From an uncultured Christensenella sp. (GTDB lineage: Bacteria > Bacillota > Clostridia > Christensenellales > UBA3700): a DNA stretch of 33,763 nucleotides. Where the stretch lies: assembly GCA_949287655.1 (NCBI GenBank), contig CASEHD010000001.1, positions 137,345 to 171,107 of the forward strand, written 5' to 3'. The notes under the pieces are model-generated. The model was not told where the DNA came from. It searched no databases and saw nothing but the letters and a program-made list of their open reading frames with translations. The position numbers and the translations under genes were made by a program. Positions 16,145 through 25,295 of this stretch are shown here, in pieces (the first letter of the stretch is position 1; each line of letters opens with the position of its first letter).

Positions 16145-17176
16145 TTATATCTCCTGATTCATTTTGTTTTTCATAAGCGATCTCACCGCGTCCTTGCCGC
16201 CGTCGCAGAGGTCGTCGTATTCGGGCGCGTCCGTGACGAGAGTCTCTCTCACCCCGGTCGCGCTTATCTTTTGAATCTCTCCGTGCGCTTCGACAAGGTA
16301 GGTGACCACGCCGCCTCGCTCGAAATTGTAAGCGCTCATCTCCTTTTCGTAAGCGAAGTCGCGCTCGTTTCTGTATCCCCTCACTATCGCCCTTATACCG
16401 CGCCCTTCGCAGTAGTCGGCGACCATGCCGTAGCATATGTCAACTTCGACTTTTTCGCCGAGATCGGCGAGCGACTCCCGTGCTATCCGCAGGCTTTCGT
16501 CAAGCGAAAACAGCCTTTTTCTGTCCGGGTTCACCGCGACCAGGACCACTGCTTTGTCGAATTGTTCAAGCGCCTTTTCGACGACGTATCTGTGCCCTTT
16601 CGTGAACGGATCGAAGCTGCCCGTCACCGCGCACACGCTTTTTTTGCGGCTGTAAAATTCGACCGTAGCCCTGCCGTATCGCTTAGATTTTACGCATTCA
16701 AAACCTTCCGGCGCGGACGGTCTTACATCGTTGTCGTGCTCGTAGATCACGTATCCGCCGTCGGCGAGCAGTTCCCTTTCGGCAACTATCGCAGCGACGT
16801 CCGCGATATAGTCGCGTTTGTAAGGCGGATCGCAGAATATAAAATCCCACTTGCCTTTCGCAGACCTCAGCGCGTCCCTGAAATCGCGCGAAGTCACGCC
16901 GTATCTTCCTTCTATCCCGATCAGATTCCTCTTCAGCAGCTGCATGCTCTGCCTACCGGTATCGCAGAACAGCACCTCTTCCGCGCCGCGGCTCAACGCC
17001 TCGATCCCCATAGCGCCGCTGCCGGCGAAAAGGTCTATGAAACGACAGCCTTCGACATAGCCCTGAAGCACGTTGAAAATGCCCTCCCTTGCCATATCGG
17101 AAGTGGGTCTTATCTCATCGTTTCCTTCGGGCGGAATTATCTTTCTGCCCCTGTATCTGCCGGTTATTATCCTCAT
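16145..17176 (-). CDS. Fused 16S rRNA G966 methyltransferase RsmD and phosphopantetheine adenylyltransferase CoaD
   Basis: One uninterrupted 343-residue frame joins two enzymes that are normally separate genes. Residues 1-176 are RsmD (N2-methylation of G966 in 16S rRNA): [10 protein letters not shown], the SAM site FAGSGAMGIEA at 50-60 and the catalytic DPPY at 116-119. Residues 180-340 are CoaD (4'-phosphopantetheine plus ATP to dephospho-CoA): the nucleotidyltransferase motif TGSFDPFTKGH at 185-195, NPDRKRLFS near 216, VRGYRNERDFAYE at 265-277 and SATGVRE near 305. The linker is only about RKKS. Both sets of key residues look intact, so both activities are expected. It overlaps the upstream cyclo-ligase gene by ATGA. 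RsmD and CoaD genes are usual neighbours (ylbH-ylbI), so fusion by loss of the stop is simple. Confidence 0.92.
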   Translation of the reverse strand: MRIITGRYRGRKIIPPEGNDEIRPTSDMAREGIFNVLQGYVEGCRFIDLFAGSGAMGIEALSRGAEEVLFCDTGRQSMQLLKRNLIGIEGRYGVTSRDFRDALRSAKGKWDFIFCDPPYKRDYIADVAAIVAERELLADGGYVIYEHDNDVRPSAPEGFECVKSKRYGRATVEFYSRKKSVCAVTGSFDPFTKGHRYVVEKALEQFDKAVVLVAVNPDRKRLFSLDESLRIARESLADLGEKVEVDICYGMVADYCEGRGIRAIVRGYRNERDFAYEKEMSAYNFERGGVVTYLVEAHGEIQKISATGVRETLVTDAPEYDDLCDGGKDAVRSLMKNKMNQEI

Positions 17177-17709
17177 CTGCGATAGATCTCCGACGCGGTG
17201 ATCACGACGTCCATCCCGACGTCGTGCGCGTCCGCATTTATTTTTTCTGTCTTTTGACAGTCAAACGCAAGCGCTATCTTTTCACAGCCGCACTCCGCGA
17301 AAAATCTGTCGTAATACCCTTTGCCTCTGCCCAGCCTGTTCAGCTCTTTGTCAAACGCGCGAAGCGGAGTTATGCATATATCCGGCATTATTTCAGCCGC
17401 CGCGTATCTTCTCCCTTCCGGCTCGTATATCCCGAAGGCGCCTTTTGACGTCTTTTCGCAATATCTTGCCAGAAACATATCCCCGCCGTCGACAACGGGA
17501 AGATAAACTTCGTTATTCTCCGAAAGCCGCGTTATTATGTCCGCCGTGCCGACCTCGTCGGGCAAAGCGTTGTATATAAACACCTTTTTGCCCGTTATCC
17601 CGAGGGCTTCGACCTTTGAAGCGACCAGCGCGCTTTCGCTTTGCTTTTTCCTCGCGCTCATTGCGGCGATCTTCGCCGCGACTTGTCTGCGAAGAGATCT
17701 TTTATCCAT
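17173..17709 (-). CDS. 5-formyltetrahydrofolate cyclo-ligase
   Basis: The enzyme (MTHFS/YgfA family) uses ATP to turn 5-formyl-THF into 5,10-methenyl-THF, returning it to the one-carbon pool. The 178-residue protein is near the usual length: an N-terminal [11 protein letters not shown] helix, [13 protein letters not shown], a YLPVV segment and the signature [14 protein letters not shown] near 128-141. It ends in TGA. It overlaps the hydratase gene by 8 bp upstream and rsmD-coaD by 4 bp downstream, so all are translationally coupled. Confidence 0.92.
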   Translation of the reverse strand: MDKRSLRRQVAAKIAAMSARKKQSESALVASKVEALGITGKKVFIYNALPDEVGTADIITRLSENNEVYLPVVDGGDMFLARYCEKTSKGAFGIYEPEGRRYAAAEIMPDICITPLRAFDKELNRLGRGKGYYDRFFAECGCEKIALAFDCQKTEKINADAHDVGMDVVITASEIYRR

Positions 17710-19969
17710 TATTCCTGTTTTTGTAGTAATTCATCAGACAGCCGTCGGCGATTATGTCTCGCTCGTCCGCGGTAAGCGGATCCGTTCTGAGAACGATATT
17801 CCGCACCTTGCCGTCCTTTGCCACCGCTTTCGCCGCGAAAGTCGTATCGCCTTTTTCCATCGCCGTCCTTATGCCCTCAACGATGATTATCTCTCCGTCG
17901 GTGAACTTTTCTTCGCTGAGGAAAGGCATCATACCCCAGTTGATAAGATTGCTCCTGTATCTCTTAGTCGCGTATTCCTTCGCGATGTTACAGCTGCCGC
18001 CCAGAACTCTCTGACAGCTCGCCGCCTGCTCGCGCGCGCTTCCGTCGCCGGGCTTTACCGCGTAAACGCCGCTGCCTATCGAGACGCTGCCTTTAAGCTC
18101 AACGCCGCAAGTCTTCAATGCCGCCGCGTATTCTTCTGGGAGCTTTCCGCCCTCCAGTTCCTTCTGCTGCGCCGCGATTGCCTTAGCCCTGCCGACGTAT
18201 TCCGGCACTTTTCTCGAGAGCGCGAATTCAGCGAGTTTAAGCGGATTGCTGCGGTAGCTCGACGTTTCGCCCGACGGTATAAGTTCGTCTGTAGTCGTGA
18301 CGGGATCGTTGATGACCGCCGCCAGTTTTATCAGCACGTTGTCTGTCAGCGCGATGACGGGCGGCCAGTCCTTGATATTGGGACCGTAGTGCAGCTCTTC
18401 TTCCTTCTGCGCCTTGCCCCAGCCGTTGTATATCCTTCTCTCGTATATTCTGCCGTCGTAATCGAACGCGGGTATGCAATCGTCGTAGTCGATGTCGGTC
18501 GCCGCGGTCAGTACGCCGCCGTTCTTCGCGGTCGCCGCAATACTTCTCGCGTCCATAAGCGCGACCGAAGCGATCTGGTTGTTGCCCGGCTTGCTTCCCT
18601 CTCTGGACTCGAAGTTTCTCGTAGTATGTCTTATGCTGAGCGCGTTGTTGTTGGGCACGTCGCCCGCGCCGAAACACGGTCCGCAGAACGCCGTCTTTAC
18701 GTTGACGCCCGCCGCGACGAGTTTTTCTATCGCGCCCTTCTTCAACAGATCGCAAAATACCGGCGTGGACGAAGGATAAACGCTGAGCGTGAATGCGTCG
18801 TTGCCTGTCGAAGCGTTGTCGAGTATACTCGCCGCCTCGTAAATGTTGTCGTAGGTACCGCCCGCGCAGCCGGCGATGATACCCTGCTGAACAACGACTT
18901 TGCCATCCTTTATCTTATCGGTAAGTCTGAACGTGACGTTCTTGTTGCCGAGCAGCTCGTTACCCTTCTTTTCAGCTTCTGCAAGCACGTCATACGGGTT
19001 TTCGATAAGCTCTTTGAGATCGTAAACGTTGCTGGGGTGGAAAGGAAGCGCTATCTTCGGGGTCACCTTTGAAAGGTCGACCTCGACGATTGCGTCGTAA
19101 TACGCAAGCGGCGCGGGAGTTATCGCCTTGTAATCGGACAGTCTGCCTCTTACCGCGTAATAGTTCTTCACCTCGTCGTCGTCCGTGCGCCATATGCTGG
19201 AAAGACAGGTCGTTTCGGTCGTCATAACGTCAATGCCGTTTCTGTACTCTATCGGCAGATTCTTCACACCGTCGCCGACGAATTCCATCACCTTGTTCTT
19301 CACAAAACCGCTCTTGAACACTTCGCCGATTATCGTAAGCGCGACGTCCTGGGGACCTACGCCGCGGCGCGGTTTGCCTTTCAGATTTATCGCGACGACG
19401 TCGGGATACTTTATGTCGTACGTTCTGCAAAGAAGCTGTTTGACCAGTTCCGGTCCGCCCTCGCCGACAGCCATCGTGCCGAGCGCGCCGTATCTGGTAT
19501 GAGAGTCGCTGCCCAGTATCATCTTGCCGCAACCGCTCATACATTCGCGCATATACGTATGTATAACCGCCTGGTGAGGAGGCACGAAAATACCGCCGTA
19601 TTTCTTAGCCGCGGACAAACCGAAAACGTGGTCGTCCTCGTTTATCGTGCCGCCGACCGCGCACAGCGAGTTGTGGCAGTTGGTCAGAACGTAAGGTATC
19701 GGAAATTCTTTTAGACCGCTCGCCTTCGCCGTCTGGATTATGCCGACATAGGTAATGTCGTGCGAAGCGAGCGCGTCGAAACGCAGTTTAAGAAGATCGC
19801 CCTTCTTCGCTTCGCCCGCCGTGTTGTGGGCGTTAAGCACAGAATAAGCCATCGTGCCCTTGTATGCGGCCGCGAGCGCGTCGTCGCTGAAATTGTATGC
19901 TTTGAGACGGGTTTCGTCCACGAACTTGCCGTCGACGTAATACATGCCTTTCGAATAGGTTTTAATCAT
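17702..19969 (-). CDS. Aconitase-superfamily hydratase (YbhJ-like)
   Basis: The 755-residue protein is a monomeric four-domain aconitase relative. [18 protein letters not shown] near 170 is the aconitase signature region. The cluster ligands appear as GCAGGTYDN near 380 and CGPCFGAGD near 447-455, followed by RNFESREGS near 470. The swivel domain near 680 reads [19 protein letters not shown]. This resembles E. coli YbhJ and Clostridia proteins called hydratase more than AcnA/AcnB, so the substrate is unknown. I chose the ATG at 19969 (AAGAGGT upstream) over a longer frame that covers the promoter. It is the first gene of the operon with the cyclo-ligase and rsmD-coaD. Confidence 0.85.
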   Translation of the reverse strand: MIKTYSKGMYYVDGKFVDETRLKAYNFSDDALAAAYKGTMAYSVLNAHNTAGEAKKGDLLKLRFDALASHDITYVGIIQTAKASGLKEFPIPYVLTNCHNSLCAVGGTINEDDHVFGLSAAKKYGGIFVPPHQAVIHTYMRECMSGCGKMILGSDSHTRYGALGTMAVGEGGPELVKQLLCRTYDIKYPDVVAINLKGKPRRGVGPQDVALTIIGEVFKSGFVKNKVMEFVGDGVKNLPIEYRNGIDVMTTETTCLSSIWRTDDDEVKNYYAVRGRLSDYKAITPAPLAYYDAIVEVDLSKVTPKIALPFHPSNVYDLKELIENPYDVLAEAEKKGNELLGNKNVTFRLTDKIKDGKVVVQQGIIAGCAGGTYDNIYEAASILDNASTGNDAFTLSVYPSSTPVFCDLLKKGAIEKLVAAGVNVKTAFCGPCFGAGDVPNNNALSIRHTTRNFESREGSKPGNNQIASVALMDARSIAATAKNGGVLTAATDIDYDDCIPAFDYDGRIYERRIYNGWGKAQKEEELHYGPNIKDWPPVIALTDNVLIKLAAVINDPVTTTDELIPSGETSSYRSNPLKLAEFALSRKVPEYVGRAKAIAAQQKELEGGKLPEEYAAALKTCGVELKGSVSIGSGVYAVKPGDGSAREQAASCQRVLGGSCNIAKEYATKRYRSNLINWGMMPFLSEEKFTDGEIIIVEGIRTAMEKGDTTFAAKAVAKDGKVRNIVLRTDPLTADERDIIADGCLMNYYKNRNNG

Positions 19970-20001
19970 TTTCGACCTCTTTTCATCAAATCGTTTAGTT
20001 A

Positions 20002-20030
20002 ATAATACTACAAGCGCGCGCAAAAATCAA
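20002..20030 (-). promoter_or_regulatory. Promoter of the hydratase operon
   Basis: Minus-strand TTGATT (20025-20030) and TATTAT (20002-20007) are 17 bp apart; the spacer is GC-alternating (GCGCGCGC). The predicted leader is about 25 nt. Confidence 0.55.
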
Positions 20031-20070
20031 ATTTTTTCGACCTTTACGCGCGCCTTTATACAACTTTATT

Positions 20071-21048
20071 TTATTTGGTCTCCGCTTCCGCTCTTTCCCT
20101 CGCGTTCGCGCCGACAAGTCTTACGATCCTCTTTTCGACGAATCCGCACGGATGGTAGCTTTCCTTTGATTTTCTCAGCCCTTCCAGCCCCATGTCTTCC
20201 TGACGGTTGATGAAACGCGCGCCGGAAAAGTGCTTCGCCGCAAACATCTGACACAGCGACGGATATATCCCGTCGTAGTCGACGTCTCCCTTTTCCAGGT
20301 GGACTATACCGACGCCCGACGCGGTCAGCTCGCCCGTTTCGAAGCCGACTATTTTTCCGTCCACTTCCATAACGTCGGCGAAAAAGTCGTCGTATTTAAG
20401 CGAGTATTCCAGGGCTAGTTTAACGACCTTCTTTTCCTGCCTTTCGCTGTCGTCGTGGTACTCGTCGAAACTCTTTGTCTCCGCCCATTCGCGGAAGAGT
20501 TCGCATACCCCGTCAAAGTCTTTTTCCGTATACGTCCTGAAAACGTATTTTTCCCTGTACGTGTTGATAAAACGCGATATAAAGTTGCGTTTCGCGTGGT
20601 ACTTCTTACCCTTCAATTCTATCAGATCGGACGGGTTGTAAAGATACTCCGCATAATTGCGGTAGTCGGGCTTGTCCGCTATTTCGTAAACGGTCGGATC
20701 CAGACTTTCCGCGTCCTCTCTGCGGCAGGACGACATATAAAATTCCTCTCCCGACCGTTCGCAGTATTCTCTCAGCATGTCTACCGCTTTCGTAAATTCG
20801 CCCTTGGGCGCGAGCGGCGGAAGAAAGATATAACCGTGACTGTCAGACTCCTCGTCTTCTTTCATCAGATGAGGATTGAATCTTATGAACGCATAGCCGT
20901 TTTCGAATGCGATAGTCATAGTGTCGAAGTCGAAAAAATCCCATCCCGACAGATAAAGAACGGAATAATCGCTTCCCGTATAATCCGTCTTTGCGAGGAT
21001 CTCGTCAATACGCGTTTTGTCGCTCTCTTTTATTTTTACAAATTGCAT
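20071..21048 (-). CDS. DUF2156 (phosphatidylglycerol lysyltransferase C-terminal-like) protein
   Basis: The 325-residue soluble protein matches the DUF2156 family, a tandem GNAT-like fold related to the catalytic part of MprF. Typical pieces are the N-terminal YLSGWDFFDFD, the central ELKGKKYHAKRNFISRF near 155-172 and the C-terminal INRQEDMGLEGLRKSKESYHP near 283-303. MprF enzymes transfer aminoacyl groups from tRNA to lipid, but no membrane domain is present, so the acceptor is unknown. Two starts are possible: ATG at 21048, or TTG at 21057, which has AAGGG at a better distance. The gene faces the bPH-like gene across a 53-bp AT-rich region. Confidence 0.82.
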   Translation of the reverse strand: MQFVKIKESDKTRIDEILAKTDYTGSDYSVLYLSGWDFFDFDTMTIAFENGYAFIRFNPHLMKEDEESDSHGYIFLPPLAPKGEFTKAVDMLREYCERSGEEFYMSSCRREDAESLDPTVYEIADKPDYRNYAEYLYNPSDLIELKGKKYHAKRNFISRFINTYREKYVFRTYTEKDFDGVCELFREWAETKSFDEYHDDSERQEKKVVKLALEYSLKYDDFFADVMEVDGKIVGFETGELTASGVGIVHLEKGDVDYDGIYPSLCQMFAAKHFSGARFINRQEDMGLEGLRKSKESYHPCGFVEKRIVRLVGANARERAEAETK

Positions 21049-21065
21049 AAACAACAATAAATCCC

Positions 21066-21094
21066 TTGTCTTATTTATATTTTTTGTATATAAT
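21066..21094 (+). promoter_or_regulatory. Promoter of the bPH-rdgB-phosphoesterase-typA operon
   Basis: TTGTCT (21066-21071) and consensus TATAAT (21089-21094) are 17 bp apart. The -10 ends only 7 bases before the ATG at 21102, so the transcript should be leaderless. Confidence 0.65.
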
Positions 21095-21101
21095 ATTCGT
21101 T

Positions 21102-21596
21102 ATGAAAAAGCGTTACCGTTTCAGGCAAAAAGCGTTGGTCTACGTGCTTTTCGCGATCGTTACGATTATAGCATTAACTTGCATTACAGTCAATTGTTTG
21201 AGACTGGCGCAGGTCGGAAACCTGACCTCTACCAACCACGCTCTCGACATCTTCGCGATATGCATGATGTCCTTTGTCGAGCTGTGTATGATATCGGTCA
21301 CGTTCGCCTCCTGCTATGTGTTGGGCAAAGACAAGCTTTACTGTTTCCTCGGCGTGGTCATGACCCGCGTGCCGTATAAGGATATCTGCCTCGTCCGCTA
21401 TTCTAAGGATAAGCGCATCTTCCTCGTATACTACAAGGTTGGCAAAAACGGCGTGCTAAAAGACGAAATGTCCGGCATTGAGGCGCGCTTCGTGCGTCTT
21501 AACGTAAACGACGTCCTCTACGACGAAATAGCGAAAAACATAAAAAAACACGCTCCTCAGGCGGTAATAGAATTTGTCGGAGACGAAGAAAAATGA
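21102..21596 (+). CDS. Two-helix membrane protein with cytoplasmic PH-like domain
   Basis: The 164-residue protein has a basic N-terminus (MKKRYRFRQK), two predicted membrane helices (about 11-33 and 47-72) and a soluble C-terminal beta-rich part (about 75-160). That part has a membrane-linked bacterial-PH look: YVLGKDKLYCFLGVV, then RVPYKDICLVRYSKDKRIFLVYY. I do not recognise a named family with certainty. There is no ribosome binding site and the promoter -10 is 7 bases upstream, so it may be read from a leaderless mRNA. It overlaps rdgB as ATGA. Confidence 0.7.
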   Translation: MKKRYRFRQKALVYVLFAIVTIIALTCITVNCLRLAQVGNLTSTNHALDIFAICMMSFVELCMISVTFASCYVLGKDKLYCFLGVVMTRVPYKDICLVRYSKDKRIFLVYYKVGKNGVLKDEMSGIEARFVRLNVNDVLYDEIAKNIKKHAPQAVIEFVGDEEK

Positions 21597-22186
21597 TAGC
21601 CGTACTCGCAAGCAACAATTCACACAAACTGGACGAGATCCGCGCTCTTATGGCGGACAAGTTCGACAAGGTCTGCTCTCTTTCCGATATGAACATACAT
21701 ACCGACATCGAAGAGACCGGCAAGACTTTCGAAGAAAACGCGTTCATAAAGGCGCAGACGATATTCGATATACTCGGCGGAAAATACGCGGTGCTCGCGG
21801 ACGACAGCGGACTGTGCGTCGAAGCTCTCGGCGGCGCTCCCGGCGTGTATTCGGCGCGCTACGCGGGCGAGCCGTGCGACGACGGCAAGAACAACCGCCT
21901 GCTTCTCAAAAATCTGCACGAAAGAGAAAACATATTCCCCAAAAACCGCCGCGCTTATTTCGCAAGCGTAGTCGCCGCGGTACTTCCAGACGGCAGAAAA
22001 CTATCCGGAGAAGGCAGAGTCTACGGCGAAGTGCTGGACGAATACCGCGGCGCCGGCGGGTTCGGTTACGATCCGCTGTTCTATTGCGAAGAACTCGGCA
22101 AGACTTTCGCCGAAGCTTCGATGGCTGAAAAGAATACGGTAAGCCACAGGGCACGCGCTCTCGCCGCTCTTAAAGCAAAATTATGA
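21593..22186 (+). CDS. rdgB: dITP/XTP pyrophosphatase (RdgB/HAM1)
   Basis: The enzyme hydrolyses non-canonical purine triphosphates (dITP, XTP) to monophosphates, keeping them out of nucleic acids. The 197 residues match the family. ASNNSHKLDEI near 6-16 is the substrate loop, followed by TFEENAFIKA near 45, VLADDSGLCVEAL with the metal-binding aspartates near 66-78, GAPGVYSARYAG near 80-91, GGFGYDPLFY near 153-162 and KNTVSHRARAL near 181. It overlaps the genes on both sides by ATGA. Confidence 0.96.
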   Translation: MIAVLASNNSHKLDEIRALMADKFDKVCSLSDMNIHTDIEETGKTFEENAFIKAQTIFDILGGKYAVLADDSGLCVEALGGAPGVYSARYAGEPCDDGKNNRLLLKNLHERENIFPKNRRAYFASVVAAVLPDGRKLSGEGRVYGEVLDEYRGAGGFGYDPLFYCEELGKTFAEASMAEKNTVSHRARALAALKAKL

Positions 22187-22650
22187 GCAACATCGTCGCC
22201 ATTTCCGACTCTCACGGCAGACTTCCGATGACGGACAGGTTTCTGACCGTACTCGACGAGGCGGATTACATTTTCTTTCTCGGCGACGGCGGAAAGGATA
22301 TTGATTTTCTTGTCGGAGCGTACCGCTCAAAACTGCATTACGTTTACGGCAACTGCGATTTCAGGAGCGGCAGACGCGAAGAACTCGTCGATATCGACGG
22401 CGTAAAATTTTTTCTGACCCACGGTCACGACTACGGCGTTAAGACGGACTGCCTTTCTCTCTCGTACGCGGCGAGGGAAAAGGGCGCGGACGTCGCGCTG
22501 TTCGGGCATACCCACCGCCCGGTCATAATCAAGGACGGACTGCTCACGCTGATAAACCCCGGCAGTCTCGGTTACGGAGGTAATTATTGTTATATGAGCG
22601 CCTTTAACGGCAGATTCGCCGCAAAACTCGTGACACTCACCGACATATAA
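22183..22650 (+). CDS. YfcE/MJ0936-type metallophosphoesterase (YsnB-like)
   Basis: The 155-residue calcineurin-like phosphoesterase has the two-metal site motifs ISDSHGR at 7-13, FLGDGGKD near 31-38, YGNCD near 54-58, THGHDYG near 75-81 and GHTHRP near 103-108. Relatives hydrolyse phosphodiesters such as bis-pNPP in vitro; the natural substrate is unknown. The pair rdgB-YsnB-like gene is conserved in Bacillota (ysnA-ysnB), supporting coupled expression. Confidence 0.92.
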   Translation: MSNIVAISDSHGRLPMTDRFLTVLDEADYIFFLGDGGKDIDFLVGAYRSKLHYVYGNCDFRSGRREELVDIDGVKFFLTHGHDYGVKTDCLSLSYAAREKGADVALFGHTHRPVIIKDGLLTLINPGSLGYGGNYCYMSAFNGRFAAKLVTLTDI

Positions 22651-22660
22651 GAAGGTTTTT

Positions 22661-24490
22661 ATGATTAGAAAAGACGTAAGAAACATTGCGATCATCGCTC
22701 ACGTCGACCACGGCAAAACGACTATGGTCGACCAACTTTTGAAGCAGAACGGCGTTTTCCGCGACAACGAAGCGGTCGCCGACCGCGTTATGGACAACAA
22801 CGCCCTCGAAAGAGAGCGCGGCATCACCATTCTCGCAAAAAACACCGCGGTGCACTACAACGGCGTCAAGATAAACATCATCGACACCCCGGGTCACGCG
22901 GATTTCGGTGGCGAGGTCGAACGCATACTCTCAATGGTAGACGGCGTTCTCCTGCTCGTCGACGCGGTCGAAGGCTGTATGCCGCAGACCCGCTACGTGC
23001 TCAAAAAGGCGCTGGGACTGAATAAAAAACCGGTAGTCGTCGTCAATAAAGTCGACAGAGGCTGCGATTTCGACAAGATAGCCAACCAGGTTATCGACCT
23101 GTTCTTCGAACTGGGCGCAAACGACGATCAACTGGATTTCAAGACCGTCTACGCTTCAGGCAAACAGGGCTGGGCTACCCTTACCCCCGGTGACACCGGA
23201 ACGGATATGAAACCGCTGCTCGACACGATAATTTCAGAGATACCCGCCCCCGAAGGCGACGATACCGACGGACTGCAGGCTATAATCTGCAATATAGACT
23301 ACGACGAATATATCGGCAGGATAGGCATCGGAAGGATAGTCCGCGGCACGATGCGCGGCGGTCAGCTTGCCGCGATCTGTCATACAGACGGCTCCGTCAC
23401 ACATGAAAAGATCGCTAAAATGTACCAGTTCGAAGGCTTGAAACGCGTCGAAAGCGACCGCGCAAGCGTGGGCGATATAATCGCGATAAGCGGACTGGAA
23501 AAACTCAATATCGGCGAGACAGTATGCGACGTCGACATGCCCGACCCGCTCCCGTTCGTCGCGATCGACGAGCCAACCCTCTCAATGATGTTCATGGTCA
23601 ACAACTCGCCGTTTGCCGGCAGAGAGGGCAAATTCGTCACCAGCCGCCACCTGCGCGCCAGACTTTTCCGCGAGGTGCAGACCAACGTCAGCATGCGCGT
23701 CGAGGAAACCGACTCCCCCGACAGCTTCAAAGTCTACGGCAGAGGCGAACTTCATTTGTCCATACTCATTGAAAACATGCGCCGCGAGGGCTATGAATTC
23801 CAGGTCTCCCGCCCCAAGGTGATTTATAAGGAGATCGACGGCGTAAAATGCGAACCTATCGAAAGCGTCGTCGTAGAAGTCCCGGAAGACTACGCCGGCA
23901 CCGTCATCAACAAGCTCGGTGCGCGCAAAGGCGAACTCGTCGAGATGATGCCCGACGACCGCGGCGGTATAAAACTCGAATTTTCAATACCTTCCCGCTG
24001 CCTTATCGGCTACCGCAGCGAAATGCTGACCGATACCCGCGGCTTCGGCGTTATGACCAGCGTTTTCAAGGGCTACGAGCCGTATAAGGGCGACATTCAG
24101 GAAAGAACGCGCGGCAGCGTTATCGCATTCGAAGACGGCGTGACCACTACGTACGGACTTTTCAACGCACAGGAGCGTTCCACCCTCTTCCTGAAACCCG
24201 GCGTTCCCGTATACGCAGGCATGATCGTCGGCGAAAACTCGAGAGAGGACGACCTCGTTGTCAACGTCTGCAAGAAAAAACAGCTTACCAATAACCGCGC
24301 CAGCGGCAGCGAGGACGCGCTCAAACTCGTCTCTCCCCGCATTATGAGCCTCGAACAATGTCTCGAATTCATTGCGGACGACGAGCTCGTGGAAGTCACT
24401 CCGCTCAATATCCGACTGAGAAAAACCATACTCAGCAAAGAACAGCGCATGAAACTCATCGGCAAGATGAAGAAAGAGAGTCAGCAATAA
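22661..24490 (+). CDS. typA: Ribosome-associated GTPase TypA/BipA
   Basis: BipA/TypA is an EF-G-like GTPase that binds the 70S A site and helps 50S assembly under cold and other stress. The 609 residues are the usual length. G1 is AHVDHGKTT near 13-21, G2 [10 protein letters not shown] near 51, G3 [15 protein letters not shown] near 72, G4 NKVDR near 126. The C-terminal part includes [20 protein letters not shown] and the TypA-specific domain ending [22 protein letters not shown] precedes the ATG 10 bp after the phosphoesterase. It ends the operon; the tRNA promoter follows 28 bp later. Confidence 0.97.
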   Translation: MIRKDVRNIAIIAHVDHGKTTMVDQLLKQNGVFRDNEAVADRVMDNNALERERGITILAKNTAVHYNGVKINIIDTPGHADFGGEVERILSMVDGVLLLVDAVEGCMPQTRYVLKKALGLNKKPVVVVNKVDRGCDFDKIANQVIDLFFELGANDDQLDFKTVYASGKQGWATLTPGDTGTDMKPLLDTIISEIPAPEGDDTDGLQAIICNIDYDEYIGRIGIGRIVRGTMRGGQLAAICHTDGSVTHEKIAKMYQFEGLKRVESDRASVGDIIAISGLEKLNIGETVCDVDMPDPLPFVAIDEPTLSMMFMVNNSPFAGREGKFVTSRHLRARLFREVQTNVSMRVEETDSPDSFKVYGRGELHLSILIENMRREGYEFQVSRPKVIYKEIDGVKCEPIESVVVEVPEDYAGTVINKLGARKGELVEMMPDDRGGIKLEFSIPSRCLIGYRSEMLTDTRGFGVMTSVFKGYEPYKGDIQERTRGSVIAFEDGVTTTYGLFNAQERSTLFLKPGVPVYAGMIVGENSREDDLVVNVCKKKQLTNNRASGSEDALKLVSPRIMSLEQCLEFIADDELVEVTPLNIRLRKTILSKEQRMKLIGKMKKESQQ

Positions 24491-24518
24491 TTTTTCGCAA
24501 CAAAATAAGTTGATATTG

Positions 24519-24548
24519 TTGACAACTCAGGCGGGCGTGTGATAGAAT
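24519..24548 (+). promoter_or_regulatory. Promoter of the tRNA array
   Basis: TTGACA (24519-24524) and TAGAAT (24543-24548) with an 18-bp GC-rich spacer lie 28 bp before the first tRNA. Confidence 0.65.
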
Positions 24549-24575
24549 TTTTAAGCATCACGGAGATCCGCCCAC

Positions 24576-24649
24576 GCGGGTGTAGTTCAATGGTAGAATC
24601 CCAGCCTTCCAAGCTGGTCGTGTGGGTTCGATTCCCATCACCCGCTCCA
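24576..24649 (+). tRNA. tRNA-Gly(UCC)
   Basis: The cloverleaf is complete: acceptor GCGGGTG pairs with CACCCGC, the anticodon loop CTTCCAA carries TCC, and CCA is encoded. Confidence 0.95.
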
Positions 24650-24666
24650 ATGCGGTAACTCTGCAT

Positions 24667-24743
24667 GAGCCTGTAGCTCAGTTGGATAGAGCAACGGCCT
24701 TCTAAGCCGTGTGTCGGGGGTTCAAATCCCTTCAGGCTCGCCA
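24667..24743 (+). tRNA. tRNA-Arg(UCU)
   Basis: Acceptor GAGCCTG pairs with CAGGCTC, the anticodon loop CTTCTAA carries TCT, the T-arm reads GTTCAAATC, and GCCA ends the gene. Confidence 0.95.
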
Positions 24744-24749
24744 ATGTGT

Positions 24750-24827
24750 GGTGGGTATAGCTCAGTTGGCTAGAGCGCAAGATTGTGGCTCTTGAGGCCG
24801 AGGGTTCGACTCCCTCTACTCACCCCA
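24750..24827 (+). tRNA. tRNA-His(GUG)
   Basis: The anticodon loop TTGTGGC carries GTG. It has the tRNA-His identity features: an extra G(-1) at 24750 opposite discriminator C73 (24824). Acceptor GTGGGTA pairs with TACTCAC (one G-T), and CCA is encoded. Confidence 0.95.
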
Positions 24828-24834
24828 TTAACAC

Positions 24835-24909
24835 AGGGGTATCGCCAAGCGGTAAGGCATCAGACTTTGACTCTGATATTCGTAGGTTCAAATCCTGCTA
24901 CCCCTGCCA
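24835..24909 (+). tRNA. tRNA-Gln(UUG)
   Basis: Acceptor AGGGGTA pairs with TACCCCT, the anticodon loop CTTTGAC carries TTG, and CCA is encoded. Confidence 0.94.
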
Positions 24910-24931
24910 AGGGTAAAAAATATAGGCACGT

Positions 24932-25007
24932 AGGGGTGTCGCCAAATGGTTAAGGCACTGGACTCTGACTCCAGCACTTGAGGGTTCAAATCCTTCCACC
25001 CCTGCCA
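24932..25007 (+). tRNA. tRNA-Gln(CUG)
   Basis: Acceptor AGGGGTG pairs with CACCCCT, the anticodon loop CTCTGAC carries CTG, and CCA is encoded. It resembles the preceding tRNA-Gln and probably arose from it by duplication. Confidence 0.94.
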
Positions 25008-25053
25008 AACTTTATAACGGGTCGCAAAAGTTGAAAAGATTAACGCAAAACAG

Positions 25054-25082
25054 TTGCATTTTTTCGGCGGATGCGTTAAAAT
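25054..25082 (+). promoter_or_regulatory. Internal promoter before tRNA-Lys(UUU)
   Basis: TTGCAT (25054-25059) and TAAAAT (25077-25082) are 17 bp apart. An inverted repeat TTAACGCA (25040-25047) / TGCGTTAA (25072-25079) flanks the -35 and enters the -10. Confidence 0.55.
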
Positions 25083-25094
25083 AACTAAGGTTTT

Positions 25095-25167
25095 GACCCA
25101 TTAGCTCAGTCGGTAGAGCACATGACTTTTAATCATGGTGTCCCGAGTTCGATTCTCGGATGGGTCC
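25095..25167 (+). tRNA. tRNA-Lys(UUU)
   Basis: Acceptor GACCCAT pairs with ATGGGTC and the anticodon loop CTTTTAA carries TTT. After discriminator C the DNA reads CAC, so CCA seems not to be encoded and would have to be added by CCA transferase. Confidence 0.93.
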
Positions 25168-25182
25168 CACTCTGAAAACTGA

Positions 25183-25266
25183 GCGGATGTGGCGGAATTG
25201 GCAGACGCGCCAGACTTAGGATCTGGTGTCCACGACGTGGGAGTTCGAGTCTCTTCATCCGCACCA
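25183..25266 (+). tRNA. tRNA-Leu(UAG)
   Basis: This class II tRNA has a long variable arm (TGTCCACGACGTGGG). Acceptor GCGGATG pairs with CATCCGC, the anticodon loop CTTAGGA carries TAG, and ACCA is encoded. Confidence 0.95.
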
Positions 25267-25295
25267 TCTGATGAAACTTTAAAATATAAATATCT

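Noticed and set aside
17537..19072. 511-codon plus-strand open frame
   Set aside because: It lies opposite the hydratase and cyclo-ligase genes and has no recognisable domain; it is a shadow of a GC-biased coding strand. Long antisense frames over smc (6956-7894) and ackA (10942-11934) are rejected for the same reason.
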